The notes: generated by a model from the sequence alone, not told the origin. DNA of 8,916 nucleotides from CAZGUG01 sp964529035 (GCA_964529035.1 CAZGUG010000068.1:1-8916), one strand, 5' to 3'; positions 1 to 6,329 are shown, counted from the stretch's first letter. Made by a program: numbers and translations.

Positions 1-20
1 ATAATAGCTTGGGGGTGCCA

Positions 21-46
21 CCGCCTACCTCGTTATGAGTAGGCGG
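21..46. repeat. Perfect 8-bp inverted repeat (hairpin)
   Basis: CCGCCTAC (21-28) and GTAGGCGG (39-46) form a perfect GC-rich 8-bp stem with a 10-nt loop. There is no T run on either side within the window, so a terminator role is not supported. Flanking sequence ends at base 1, so the wider context is unknown. No gene is convincing anywhere in 1-233. Confidence 0.5.
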
Positions 47-92
47 GAATCCAGGATACATGGAACAATATATCAACGACGGGGAAAACAAC

Positions 93-189
93 AAAAGACA
101 GGCCGGAAAAACCGCGCTGCAAAGTTTAATGTGCTTTATACCCAACCTATTAGGTTGATTTTTACAGCTGCGTCACCGGTCTGTCTTTT
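93..189 (-). terminator. Candidate terminator: long imperfect hairpin with U-rich 3' flank
   Basis: Plus-strand 93-106 (AAAAGACAGGCCGG) is complementary to 176-189 (CCGGTCTGTCTTTT) except at one position. Read on the minus strand, the stem starts 45 nt after the acidic-protein stop, has an A-tract pairing with a U-tract, and is followed by a further U-rich stretch (UUUUGUUGUUUU). The 69-nt interior can form a second stem (113-119 with 165-172, one bulge) and a small hairpin (143-157). The large loop is unusual for a simple terminator. On the plus strand the single mismatch becomes a G-U pair, so a plus-strand structured RNA is the alternative. Confidence 0.4.
143..163 (+). terminator. Weak plus-strand hairpin followed by a short T run
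   Basis: CAACCT (143-148) and AGGTTG (152-157) form a perfect 6-bp stem with a 3-nt loop, followed by five T residues (159-163). It could end plus-strand transcription arriving from outside the window, but the stem is short and no plus-strand gene is visible in front of it. Confidence 0.25.
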
Positions 190-233
190 AGTATATCTGG
201 CACACAGGTTTTGGTATAGATATCCCCGAGCTA

Positions 234-1268
234 TTAATAATACCTTCTGAATTTGGTGGAGCTGTATGGGTCAAACCTTGCCAGCCTTGTTTTCTCGTCA
301 TAGTCGTAAATATATCCTATTATGTCCGCATCGTCGAACACATCTTCTATTTCGTAGTAAATATCTAGCATCAGGTCTTCTATATCCCTGTTTCTGAGGT
401 CTTCCCATTCGTCCTCATATTTGTAATAGTCCACATATATGTAAAAGACTATATCGTCCTCATCGCCCTCCAGTTCTATAATAAGCTCAAAGTCGTCAAA
501 ATAGTCCCAATAGGCATCATCCAGGTCGTCCTCAAGGTCCTCCAGATCAACGTCATAATTATCCTCTAATACTACCTTGCCCTTTGATGAAGTGGTGAAT
601 CTATAATATTTTTTACTGCCTGAACTGGAACTGTCCCTGAAATAACCTTCTATGTCCGCATCGTCGAATACGTCCAGAATGTCATCGCATATGTCCTGCA
701 GGTAAGACCTGATATCCGAGCTTTTAAGGTCATCCCACTCGTCTTCAAAATCGTCCAGGTCAACGTCTATCCTAACGGTTATCTTATCCTTGTTACCGCT
801 CAGCGTTATCTTGAATTCAATATCCTCGTATTCGTCATAGTCGTCATTAAGGTCGTCCTCCAGATCGTCCATATCATACTTTCTGGACTTCAACTGGTCT
901 TCGAGGTCTTTTATTTGTTTCCTTAATTCTACAATCTCGTGGTCCTTGAGAATTAGCTGCGTTTTTAGCGAACTAATCGTTGCATCCGGTTTGTCGGTGA
1001 CTGATACTATGTAATTTGTGCCGTCCCATTCTATGTTTTTGTTGAAAATATTTGCCATAGACCGTACCGACACATAGGTGGTTCCGTCCACTATAAAGGG
1101 TGCCTTATCCATGGCGACCTCCTGGCCGTTCACCTTTATTTTAACGTTCATAAACCATGCCTCCAGCCACTGGCTGGTTCCGGAAGCATAGCCGGCGGTT
1201 GCAATTGACAACGCAAGTATTATGGCTAAGACCGGAAGCATTACTCTTTTGTTAACCGAATTTTTCAT
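234..1268 (-). CDS. Secreted acidic repeat protein with copper-amine-oxidase-N/stalk-like domain
   Basis: A predicted exported protein of unknown function, 344 residues from the ATG at 1268. It opens with a signal peptide (MKNSVNKRV, a hydrophobic core, cleavage probably after the AGYAS region near residue 29). Residues about 43-92 resemble the copper-amine-oxidase N-terminal / stalk domain of Firmicute surface proteins (VKVNGQEV, then PFIVDGTTYVSVR and IEWDGTNYIVSV); no copper site is implied. A short coiled coil follows (about 97-135). The rest is two tandem copies of an acidic module, about residues 135-243 and 244-344, sharing DLEDDL, EDEW-DL and VFDDADI landmarks 109-110 residues apart. 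Asp plus Glu make up about one third of both copies. Each module also has alternating hydrophobic beta-like strands (for example FKITLSG, FELIIELEG), so it is likely a folded domain and not pure disorder. Divalent-cation binding is a reasonable guess from charge alone. No SLH, LPXTG or other anchor is visible. Confidence 0.85.
   Translation of the reverse strand: MKNSVNKRVMLPVLAIILALSIATAGYASGTSQWLEAWFMNVKIKVNGQEVAMDKAPFIVDGTTYVSVRSMANIFNKNIEWDGTNYIVSVTDKPDATISSLKTQLILKDHEIVELRKQIKDLEDQLKSRKYDMDDLEDDLNDDYDEYEDIEFKITLSGNKDKITVRIDVDLDDFEDEWDDLKSSDIRSYLQDICDDILDVFDDADIEGYFRDSSSSGSKKYYRFTTSSKGKVVLEDNYDVDLEDLEDDLDDAYWDYFDDFELIIELEGDEDDIVFYIYVDYYKYEDEWEDLRNRDIEDLMLDIYYEIEDVFDDADIIGYIYDYDEKTRLARFDPYSSTKFRRYY
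321..338. repeat. DNA-level direct repeat, copy 1 (module 2 of acidic protein)
   Basis: The 18 bases TATGTCCGCATCGTCGAA (plus strand) recur identically at 651-668, exactly 330 bp (110 codons) away in the same frame. They encode the FDDADI landmark of the second acidic module. The identity at third codon positions points to duplication within the gene. Confidence 0.7.
651..668. repeat. DNA-level direct repeat, copy 2 (module 1 of acidic protein)
   Basis: Identical partner of the 18 bases at 321-338, encoding the same landmark in the first acidic module. Neighbouring landmarks such as EDEW-DL (plus strand around 395-415 and 725-750) are similar but not identical at the DNA level, so the duplication has diverged. 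Confidence 0.7.
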
Positions 1269-1274
1269 TGCGGT

Positions 1275-1283
1275 ACCTCCTTT
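1275..1283 (-). promoter_or_regulatory. Strong ribosome binding site that fixes the acidic-protein start
   Basis: AAAGGAGGT on the minus strand, 6 nt before the ATG at 1268. Because this perfect Shine-Dalgarno sequence lies downstream of the first in-frame ATG (1301), the true start should be 1268. This also places the start directly before a normal signal peptide. Confidence 0.85.
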
Positions 1284-1290
1284 TAATTCT

Positions 1291-1386
1291 TTATTTATCA
1301 TCTATATGTAACAGCCGCATCCTGACTGAAATAGAATTTATGCTGGAACCTCCAGCCGTCGCAAAAAACTGGTCTTCAAGCTTCAT
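1291..1386 (-). other. Possible 31-codon leader ORF in the 5' untranslated region
   Basis: Between the candidate promoter and the acidic-protein gene there is an open frame from ATG at 1386 to TAA at 1291, encoding 31 residues (starts MKLEDQFFATAGG, ends HIDDK). It ends 22 nt before the ATG at 1268. The same frame is open upstream to a TAG near the promoter. No convincing ribosome binding site precedes the ATG, and I recognise no family. A perfect 6-bp stem with a 3-nt loop (1342-1356, GCTGGA / TCCAGC) lies within it. It may be chance open frame in an untranslated leader. Confidence 0.2.
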
Positions 1387-1445
1387 TCTTAAGACTTGTA
1401 ATCCTGCCAAAAAGTTCCCATTATCTCCGGGCAAGTCCGGCCACT

Positions 1446-1475
1446 ATTATATCACTGCAGCCGGATAACCGGCAA
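1446..1475 (-). promoter_or_regulatory. Candidate extended -10 promoter for the acidic protein gene
   Basis: On the minus strand, TATAAT (1446-1451) is a perfect -10 box preceded by TGA (1452-1454), giving TGN-TATAAT. TTGCCG (1470-1475) stands 18 bp upstream and matches the -35 consensus at four of six positions. The predicted start of transcription is near 1439, which gives a leader of about 170 nt. The promoter lies over the last codons of the metallophosphoesterase gene. A small inverted repeat GCCGG-ATAA-CCGGC (1460-1473) overlaps the -35 and spacer; because it is coding sequence it may be chance. Confidence 0.5.
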
Positions 1476-2294
1476 ATGGGTCCTGTTGTTAAGCCTAACA
1501 GGAAAGATGCTGTTTCCCAGCCCCCGGCTTACCACCATCTGTACCCCGTTACCCGAGATGTACAGACCCGATGTGTACCGCGGGAGAAATCCCTGGTGGG
1601 GGGCTACCACCCCTTTGTTAAGGAAGGGTATCCTGAACTGTCCCCCGTGGGCATGGCCGCTGAGTACCAGGCCCGGCCTGATTTCATTCGAATCCGAACA
1701 GTACGAATAGAAAAGCTCCGGCCGGTGCGCCAAAAGTATTGCCGGCATACCCTTCACTGCTTCAATATTGTTAAAGCGTTCGCATGAAAAGCCTGCGCCG
1801 TCTGTCAGTCCCATAACGGCAAGCCGGGAGCTGCCTTTTCTGAATATTTCTATCCTGTTTTCCACCGGTGTAATGCCGCACCTTCGCATAACCCTCTCCC
1901 ATTCCCCCAGGCTGTTTTTGGGGGCCTCGTGGTTTCCCGTTACCGCATAGGTGGGCGCAATGCCTGCCAGGCCCTTGCAAAATCTTATCAAATCGGGATT
2001 GTCCAATCCTCCGCTTCTGTCCAGTATATCCCCGGTAAGTACTATTATGTCAGGCTTTTCCCTGTGCAGTATATTCATAATCCTTTCTATCCCCGGTGCG
2101 TTTTTGGGAATATGCACATCGGATACATGGGCAATTTTTAGCCCCTTCAGCTCCTCCGACAGCTCGTCTATTTCAACGTCAATGCGTTCCACCTGGACCC
2201 AGTTGTTCTGCAAATAAACATACGCCATAACCGCCACAAGTATGCCGGTTAATATCACCATTTTGATTTTCCTCACTCTTTTCAATTTATTCAC
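1452..2294 (-). CDS. Membrane-anchored metallophosphoesterase, YkuE/YaeI-like
   Basis: A calcineurin-like phosphoesterase of the group that includes YkuE and YaeI, members of which are exported or membrane-anchored and linked to cell-wall or lipid phosphate metabolism; the substrate here is unknown. The 280-residue product has a basic N-terminus and one membrane segment (about 12-29), placing the catalytic domain outside. The two-metal site is complete: D59 and H61 in SDVHIP, D89 in TGDILD, N121-H122-E123 in GNHEAP, H190 in LLAHRPE, and H214/H216 in SGHAHGGQ. The start is uncertain. GTG at 2294 keeps the positive N-terminus but has a weak ribosome binding site. ATG at 2261 (residue 12) is preceded by GAGTGAGG about 9 nt upstream. 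The gene begins 40 bp after the VanW-type frame and is probably in the same transcript. Its TGA stop coincides with the TGN of the next gene's candidate extended -10. Confidence 0.9.
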   Translation of the reverse strand: MNKLKRVRKIKMVILTGILVAVMAYVYLQNNWVQVERIDVEIDELSEELKGLKIAHVSDVHIPKNAPGIERIMNILHREKPDIIVLTGDILDRSGGLDNPDLIRFCKGLAGIAPTYAVTGNHEAPKNSLGEWERVMRRCGITPVENRIEIFRKGSSRLAVMGLTDGAGFSCERFNNIEAVKGMPAILLAHRPELFYSYCSDSNEIRPGLVLSGHAHGGQFRIPFLNKGVVAPHQGFLPRYTSGLYISGNGVQMVVSRGLGNSIFPVRLNNRTHLPVIRLQ

Positions 2295-2334
2295 ATCCGG
2301 TTTTAATAACCCCCATTAGGTCTAATCTACTAAA

Positions 2335-3168
2335 TTATTCAATAGCTGCTTCGCCTTTCCTTAAGAAGGGCTGGTACATCATAACGGCATGGTTCTCGGT
2401 TATATATTCATCTCCGATCGGCTCACCGGTCTTTCTTTCATACACCCGCCGGCCTATCACATTATGCCTTAAATATCCGCCCCATATTTCATGGGTTATT
2501 CGGTGCTCCTTCTCGTAAACTTCATACGAATACTCCGGCTGTTCCAGAGTCCTCCATTCCCCTTCCAGGTATTCGTCCGTTAAACGCACGCATAACTGGT
2601 ACGGGTGTTTTGTATTATTTTTTGCCTGCAGGTCCAGGTAATTGTAAACGCAGGTTGCACCGCTCCCGAAGGGCTGTGTCCTGTTTGAATCGGGAAAAAC
2701 ATCGTAACTGTGGCGGTGCCTTTCGGTAACGGTAAGCGGGGTATGAAGGGTCATCCAGTATATGAGGTTGGACAGCTGGCACAGGCCCCCTCCGGTTCCC
2801 GGCTAAAATCCTCCATAGAATAACACCATCCCGTCGACATAGCCCTTTCTTTTGGCTGGTTTACCAATAAGCCTCCAGTAGGAAAATGTTTCCCCCGGGT
2901 TCACAATTATTCCGTTTATTCTTTGTACAGCTATGGCCAGGTTTTTTACCTTGTTATACTGCAGCCACATCTCTACGTCTTTCAATTTTCTTATTAGAGG
3001 CGTCCTATGCCGGAACGCCACAACGGGGTATGTGCTGTCATTCCTTTTTTTGGCAAACCTAATGCCGCCAAAATACCATTTCAGGTATCTCAAGAGGGCA
3101 TAACACATCTTTCCCAATGCAATTCTTAGCCTTGTCCTTTTTCGCGGCTGCAAAACCTCTCCCCCCAA
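2335..3168 (-). pseudogene. VanW-family protein gene interrupted by one in-frame TAG
   Basis: VanW proteins occur next to vancomycin-resistance genes in vanB clusters and widely in spore-forming Firmicutes; their function is unknown. The frame is continuous from 3168 to the TAA at 2335 except for one TAG at 2803-2805. Before it lie the basic N-terminus, the RYLKWYFGG stretch and NPGETFSYWRLIG. Immediately after it the frame continues as PGTGGGLCQLSNLIYW, then TLHTPLTVTERHRHSYDVF and DSNRTQPFGSGATC, which are the strongest family motifs. No frameshift or second stop is present, and total length (about 276 residues plus the TAG position) is normal for the family. The codon falls at a variable position between GGF and PGTGGG. 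An upstream TAA at 3172-3174 limits the start: TTG at 3168 has no ribosome binding site, while TTG at 3153 is preceded by GGGGGGAGAGG. A restart at the ATG at 2754 has no ribosome binding site. It may be a fresh nonsense mutation, a sequencing error or a recoded codon. Confidence 0.85.
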
Positions 3169-3180
3169 GGATTAAGTTGC

Positions 3181-5148
3181 TTACTCTAAGTGCCGGGCTG
3201 TCCTACTGGATTTCAATCGTTTCCTGCGCGCTGAAATCCGTAGGACTGCCACAGTCGCAAGGGCAGCCACAATTATGGCAGCGGCATATGCCGCCAGCGC
3301 AATTTCGTTGGGGCTGCTTATAAGGACGGCGATGCTGCGGCTGTCGTCGACCACCTTTCTGCCGTGAGTACTGCTATAATAGGTCGGTATACGGGGAACG
3401 CCGTTTACCCTGTCAAAGGACTGCAGGTACCTGGCTATGGCCAGCCATTCCTTAAGCTCCCCGCCACCGGCCGCATCCTTTATGATATGTGCTTCAAAGT
3501 CGGTGATAGGCGCGCCTTGGGCGGTTTTGGGCATAATTGACAAAAGGCCGAAGGATTTGTCCCCGACTATGGACAGCATCTGGGCCGAGTACAGGCCTGC
3601 CACCACGCGGTAGAGCTTTTCATCCCGTATCTCTTCCCTGGACCCGTCGGGCCTTTCTAGATAGGTATCGGTTACCTTGTTGAAAATAAACCGGTTGGGG
3701 TTGAAGGTATAATTTATACCCGAAATAAAAAGCTGGGCATCCTTCATCAGTGGCGATACCGACGCGTCAACCTCGCAGGCGGTCTTCAGCTCTTTGCCGG
3801 TAAGGTACACCGAAATCAAAGGGTAACCCGGCACACCGTCGGCACCTATTCCCAGCGAGCTTACACCAAAAGCATCCGCTGTGGTTATTTCACCTTCGTA
3901 AAAGGAATCCCTTATTGTGCCGACAGGCACTATCGCCGCATCAACGGTCACGTAGTCTTCGCCTTCGGCTTGTTTTACGGCGTATACATAGGCATCGCTT
4001 ATAAGGTTTCCCAGGGTGTCTTCGCCGTGGTCATCGGCTATCTCGCCCCGGGGCCTGAAATTAAAGGAAGATACCGCCAGCACCTGGTCAAAACCAAGGT
4101 TGAACTTACCGAAATACCTTTGCTGTACCAGTTCTTTGTATCCATTTATTATCTCAAGAATCCGAGTATCGTCCGCTAAACTATCGTCTATCCGCCGAAG
4201 GCGGTAGTCTGTGAGCTTCCAGCCGGACTTGGCATCCTTGGAAACCTCGATTACGCCCAGGTACCGGCAGCCGTCACCGGCGGAGCCGATAATTGTCCCC
4301 CCGACAACAAGGGGCTCGGGGTATATCGTATGGGAATGTCCGCTTATGATAATATCTATACCGGGAACTTTTTGCGCCAAATCGTCATCCCCGGGTTCCC
4401 CGCCATCCTCCCAGGTTCCGGTATGGGACAGGCAAATAATTAGGTCTGCCCTTTCCTGCGTTCTTAATACATCCACAACCCGCCGGGTGCTTTCCACCGG
4501 GGCTTCAAACTCCACCCCGGACATGGGTGCCTTGTAGGCCGCATCCTCCCCCATAAGACCGAATATACCCACCCTTACACCGTTTCTTTCAATTACAGTG
4601 TAATCCTTAACACCATAGTCTCTATAGGCTTTATAAAGTGCCGCCAGTGAAGGGGTCAGGCCTCCGCTGTCTTCCATCGGGAACACAACATTGGACTGCA
4701 CAACCTGCGGCAGCCTGTCCCCGCTTTGCATTGCAGCATTGAGGCTTTCGGCAAGGCCCAGGGCCCGATAGTCGTATTCATGGTTCCCGAAGGTAACCAC
4801 GTCATATCCCATCTCGCCCAGTAATCTCAGCTCCGGGGCATCGCTTTGGAAAATGGTCTGAAAGGGTGTCCCCATGGAAAAGTCTCCCGCGTCAACAAGT
4901 AGCGCGTCGGGGCTTTTTTTCTTTTCTTCCAGGATTGCGCTTTTAAGCCTGGCAAACCCGCCCGAACTGATAACAGACCCGTTTTCCAGGTCCTTGACCG
5001 GCAGCAAGTGATCGTGCAGGTCATGGGTAAAAAGGATGATTATGCTTTTTCCGGCTTCCCGGGCGAATGCCGGCTTTGGATGGGCCGGCAAGGAAAATAT
5101 GAGGCATAGTAACAGTAAGAGTATCGTTTTCTTGTATTTATCTTGCAT
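3181..5148 (-). CDS. Secreted, membrane-anchored 5'-nucleotidase / UshA-family bifunctional phosphoesterase
   Basis: A predicted extracytoplasmic metallophosphoesterase of the 5'-nucleotidase / 2',3'-cyclic-nucleotide phosphodiesterase family, hydrolysing phosphate esters outside the membrane; the exact substrate is not determined. The 655-residue product has a signal peptide (residues 1-29, ending AFA). The catalytic domain keeps the expected metal ligands: D43 and H45 in THDLHDHL, D89 in DAGDF, N122-H123-E124 in GNHEYDY, H242 in SHTG, and H271/H273 in GHSHT. The first motif departs from the usual HTNDxHG form but retains D and H. The C-terminal nucleotidase domain spans about 350-575 with GNLISDAY at 380-387; the usual GG-IR loop reads VGTIR (409-413). 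A membrane helix at about 614-637 is followed by an Arg/Lys-rich tail, so the protein should be tethered C-terminally. AGAGGGGG at 5156-5163 is a good ribosome binding site 7 nt before the ATG. The VanW-type frame opens 12 bp after its TAA stop. Confidence 0.9.
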   Translation of the reverse strand: MQDKYKKTILLLLLCLIFSLPAHPKPAFAREAGKSIIILFTHDLHDHLLPVKDLENGSVISSGGFARLKSAILEEKKKSPDALLVDAGDFSMGTPFQTIFQSDAPELRLLGEMGYDVVTFGNHEYDYRALGLAESLNAAMQSGDRLPQVVQSNVVFPMEDSGGLTPSLAALYKAYRDYGVKDYTVIERNGVRVGIFGLMGEDAAYKAPMSGVEFEAPVESTRRVVDVLRTQERADLIICLSHTGTWEDGGEPGDDDLAQKVPGIDIIISGHSHTIYPEPLVVGGTIIGSAGDGCRYLGVIEVSKDAKSGWKLTDYRLRRIDDSLADDTRILEIINGYKELVQQRYFGKFNLGFDQVLAVSSFNFRPRGEIADDHGEDTLGNLISDAYVYAVKQAEGEDYVTVDAAIVPVGTIRDSFYEGEITTADAFGVSSLGIGADGVPGYPLISVYLTGKELKTACEVDASVSPLMKDAQLFISGINYTFNPNRFIFNKVTDTYLERPDGSREEIRDEKLYRVVAGLYSAQMLSIVGDKSFGLLSIMPKTAQGAPITDFEAHIIKDAAGGGELKEWLAIARYLQSFDRVNGVPRIPTYYSSTHGRKVVDDSRSIAVLISSPNEIALAAYAAAIIVAALATVAVLRISARRKRLKSSRTARHLE

Positions 5149-5173
5149 TGCAGGACCCCCTCTTTCAAATACA

Positions 5174-5202
5174 ATATTATCACCGTTTCAATTGTAAGAC
5201 AA
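5174..5202 (-). promoter_or_regulatory. Candidate promoter of the nucleotidase gene
   Basis: On the minus strand, TTGTCT (5197-5202) and TAATAT (5174-5179) are spaced by 17 bp, and TGA directly before the -10 gives an extended -10 (TGN). Each hexamer matches the sigma-A consensus at four of six positions. The transcript would start near 5167, about 19 nt before the ATG at 5148. This is a pattern match only. Read-through from the ger operon is an alternative way to express the downstream genes. Confidence 0.35.
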
Positions 5203-5222
5203 TCATCTGTAAGACAATCATC
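5193..5222. repeat. Two abutting perfect 15-bp direct repeats (candidate operator)
   Basis: The unit TGTAAGACAATCATC (plus strand) occurs at 5193-5207 and again at 5208-5222 with no gap and no mismatch. Each copy contains the imperfect dyad TTGT-AAG-ACAA (the first fully, the second with a changed first base). The copy nearer the nucleotidase gene overlaps the candidate -35 element at 5197-5202. The placement is what one would expect for a regulator binding site, but a simple slippage duplication would look the same. Confidence 0.7.
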
Positions 5223-5238
5223 TTAAAGGGTAAACAGC

Positions 5239-6318
5239 TTATTTTATCCCCCTGATTTTAGCCACGAGCAATACCAATAAAGGGAATCCGAACAGAAGCG
5301 CAGTGGTATAAACGGGAAAAACAGTGTCCATGTGCATCAGCAGATGGTTAAGGCTCTTTACTGAATAACAAGCAAGCACTATAAGTCCGGCTGATGAGGG
5401 AAGCACCAGCGGCCGATGGCTCGTCATGCCTAAAACCCGGGAGAGGCAGAGGACAAAGATATAGATAAATAACGAAATCTTGATGAAACTTCCGAATAGG
5501 ATTATGGCAACGAAAAAGATATCGTACCTCTCAATAAATGCAGTCGGCCTGATATAACGGACTATAGCGTAAAAAGGATTTATAAGGTGCTGTAGGAGAG
5601 GCCCGAAAACTGCGGTATAAAATATTTCGCCGATAAGACCTCCAAATCCGATAAGAGAAACCGTAATAAACGAGAACCTGGCTGTTTTGCGGCTGTCCTT
5701 TAAATAAGGAACCAGAAAGAGTACAAGAACAATTTCCCCTGCCCAGGGCAGCGTCACAAATCCAGCTTGCAGGATGTTGGAAATACCGTCGCCAAGAATC
5801 GGCATCAGGTTCTCCGGATTTACTTCCGGAATATGCAGCAGGAGTAATAGGAGTAGGGTTAGCGTTGTGGGTATGAATATTATCTGGCCGCAGCGGGCTA
5901 TATCCTCTATTCCTTTATAGACGGCGTAAACCGGGGGAAGAATTATTACGATGAGCACCGCAGTAAAAGGTGCGTTGGGCAGTAAGGAAAGGCTTATAAA
6001 GCTGCCCATCTGCCATATTATAAAGCTTATGGTATGGAACAGCCATACTAAAAAGATTATAAGCAGCAGTTTACCGGGCCAGATTCCCAGTGCCTGCTGT
6101 ACCAGGGAGACAAAATCCCTGCCGTTAAGCCTTCGGGCCAGGGCTCCGACCAACAGGCACATCACTGAGCCGGCGGCAAAAAAGAATAGTGCAGCAGTCC
6201 ATGCATCCCTGGGAGCATGGATTGCTATTAGTGTTGGAAGAGTGATTATGGCGGTCCCCGAGATGGACCAGAACATGATACCTACAAGCTGACCGCCGCT
6301 TATAATTTGTTTTCGCAT
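5239..6318 (-). CDS. gerAB: Spore germination protein B subunit, GerAB/amino-acid-permease-like
   Basis: This is the B subunit of the germinant receptor, a polytopic inner-membrane protein related to the APC amino-acid transporter superfamily and considered the main germinant-binding subunit. The 359-residue product is hydrophobic almost throughout, with about ten membrane segments. The opening MRKQIISGGQL, the central LPILGDGI-like stretch (MPILGDGISNIL) and the following GEIVLVLFLVPYLKD are typical of the family. I chose the ATG at 6318 because AGGTGA stands 5 nt upstream of it (6324-6329). An in-frame ATG at 6333 overlaps the C-subunit stop as TAATG but has no ribosome binding site; using it would add MQVNN. 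The order A-C-B differs from the A-B-C order of Bacillus subtilis gerA but is seen in other spore formers. The stop is TAA. No clear terminator hairpin follows in the 90 bp before the next gene. Confidence 0.93.
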   Translation of the reverse strand: MRKQIISGGQLVGIMFWSISGTAIITLPTLIAIHAPRDAWTAALFFFAAGSVMCLLVGALARRLNGRDFVSLVQQALGIWPGKLLLIIFLVWLFHTISFIIWQMGSFISLSLLPNAPFTAVLIVIILPPVYAVYKGIEDIARCGQIIFIPTTLTLLLLLLLHIPEVNPENLMPILGDGISNILQAGFVTLPWAGEIVLVLFLVPYLKDSRKTARFSFITVSLIGFGGLIGEIFYTAVFGPLLQHLINPFYAIVRYIRPTAFIERYDIFFVAIILFGSFIKISLFIYIFVLCLSRVLGMTSHRPLVLPSSAGLIVLACYSVKSLNHLLMHMDTVFPVYTTALLFGFPLLVLLVAKIRGIK

Positions 6319-6323
6319 ATTGT

Positions 6324-6329
6324 TCACCT
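6324..6329 (-). promoter_or_regulatory. Ribosome binding site that fixes the B-subunit start
   Basis: AGGTGA on the minus strand with a 5-nt spacer to the ATG at 6318. The alternative ATG at 6333 has no purine-rich tract in front of it, so this site favours the shorter protein. The site lies just past the C-subunit stop, which suggests translational coupling. Confidence 0.6.

Noticed and set aside
11..24. T-box-like sequence GGGTGCCACCGC on the plus strand, and GGTGGCACC on the minus strand, next to the 21-46 hairpin
   Set aside because: The plus-strand copy lacks the UGGN needed to pair with the tRNA acceptor end. The minus-strand copy lacks the flanking AGGG and GCG arms, and no specifier stem is visible. 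The resemblance comes from a small palindrome.
39..240. Decayed plus-strand gene; the frame through 60-158 gives MEQYINDGENNKRQ and FIPNLLG, and continuing past stops gives segments faintly like DUF1232 proteins
   Set aside because: The open part is only 32 codons, the ribosome binding site is poorly spaced, two stops interrupt the continuation, and the spacing between similar segments does not fit the family.
35..250. Plus-strand open frame of 71 codons over the intergenic region and the end of the acidic gene
   Set aside because: It has no ribosome binding site and no recognisable domain, and it runs through the palindromic and terminator-like sequence into the end of an opposite-strand gene.
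300..900. Simple-sequence repeats rich in TCGTC/TCCTC on the plus strand
   Set aside because: They are explained by runs of Asp and Glu codons in the minus-strand acidic protein and are not a separate repeat element or CRISPR array.
1269..1301. Longer version of the acidic protein starting at ATG 1301
   Set aside because: The first eleven codons would encode the Shine-Dalgarno sequence GGAGGT itself; the ATG at 1268 is ideally spaced from it and leads straight into a signal peptide.
1268..1468. Plus-strand open frame with a hydrophobic start (TTG) across the leader region
   Set aside because: It starts inside the minus-strand ribosome binding region, has no ribosome binding site of its own, and lies over the promoter and leader of a well-supported gene.
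4211..4537. Plus-strand open frame of 108 codons opposite the nucleotidase gene
   Set aside because: It is a Pro/Ser-rich shadow of the phosphoesterase catalytic domain on the other strand.
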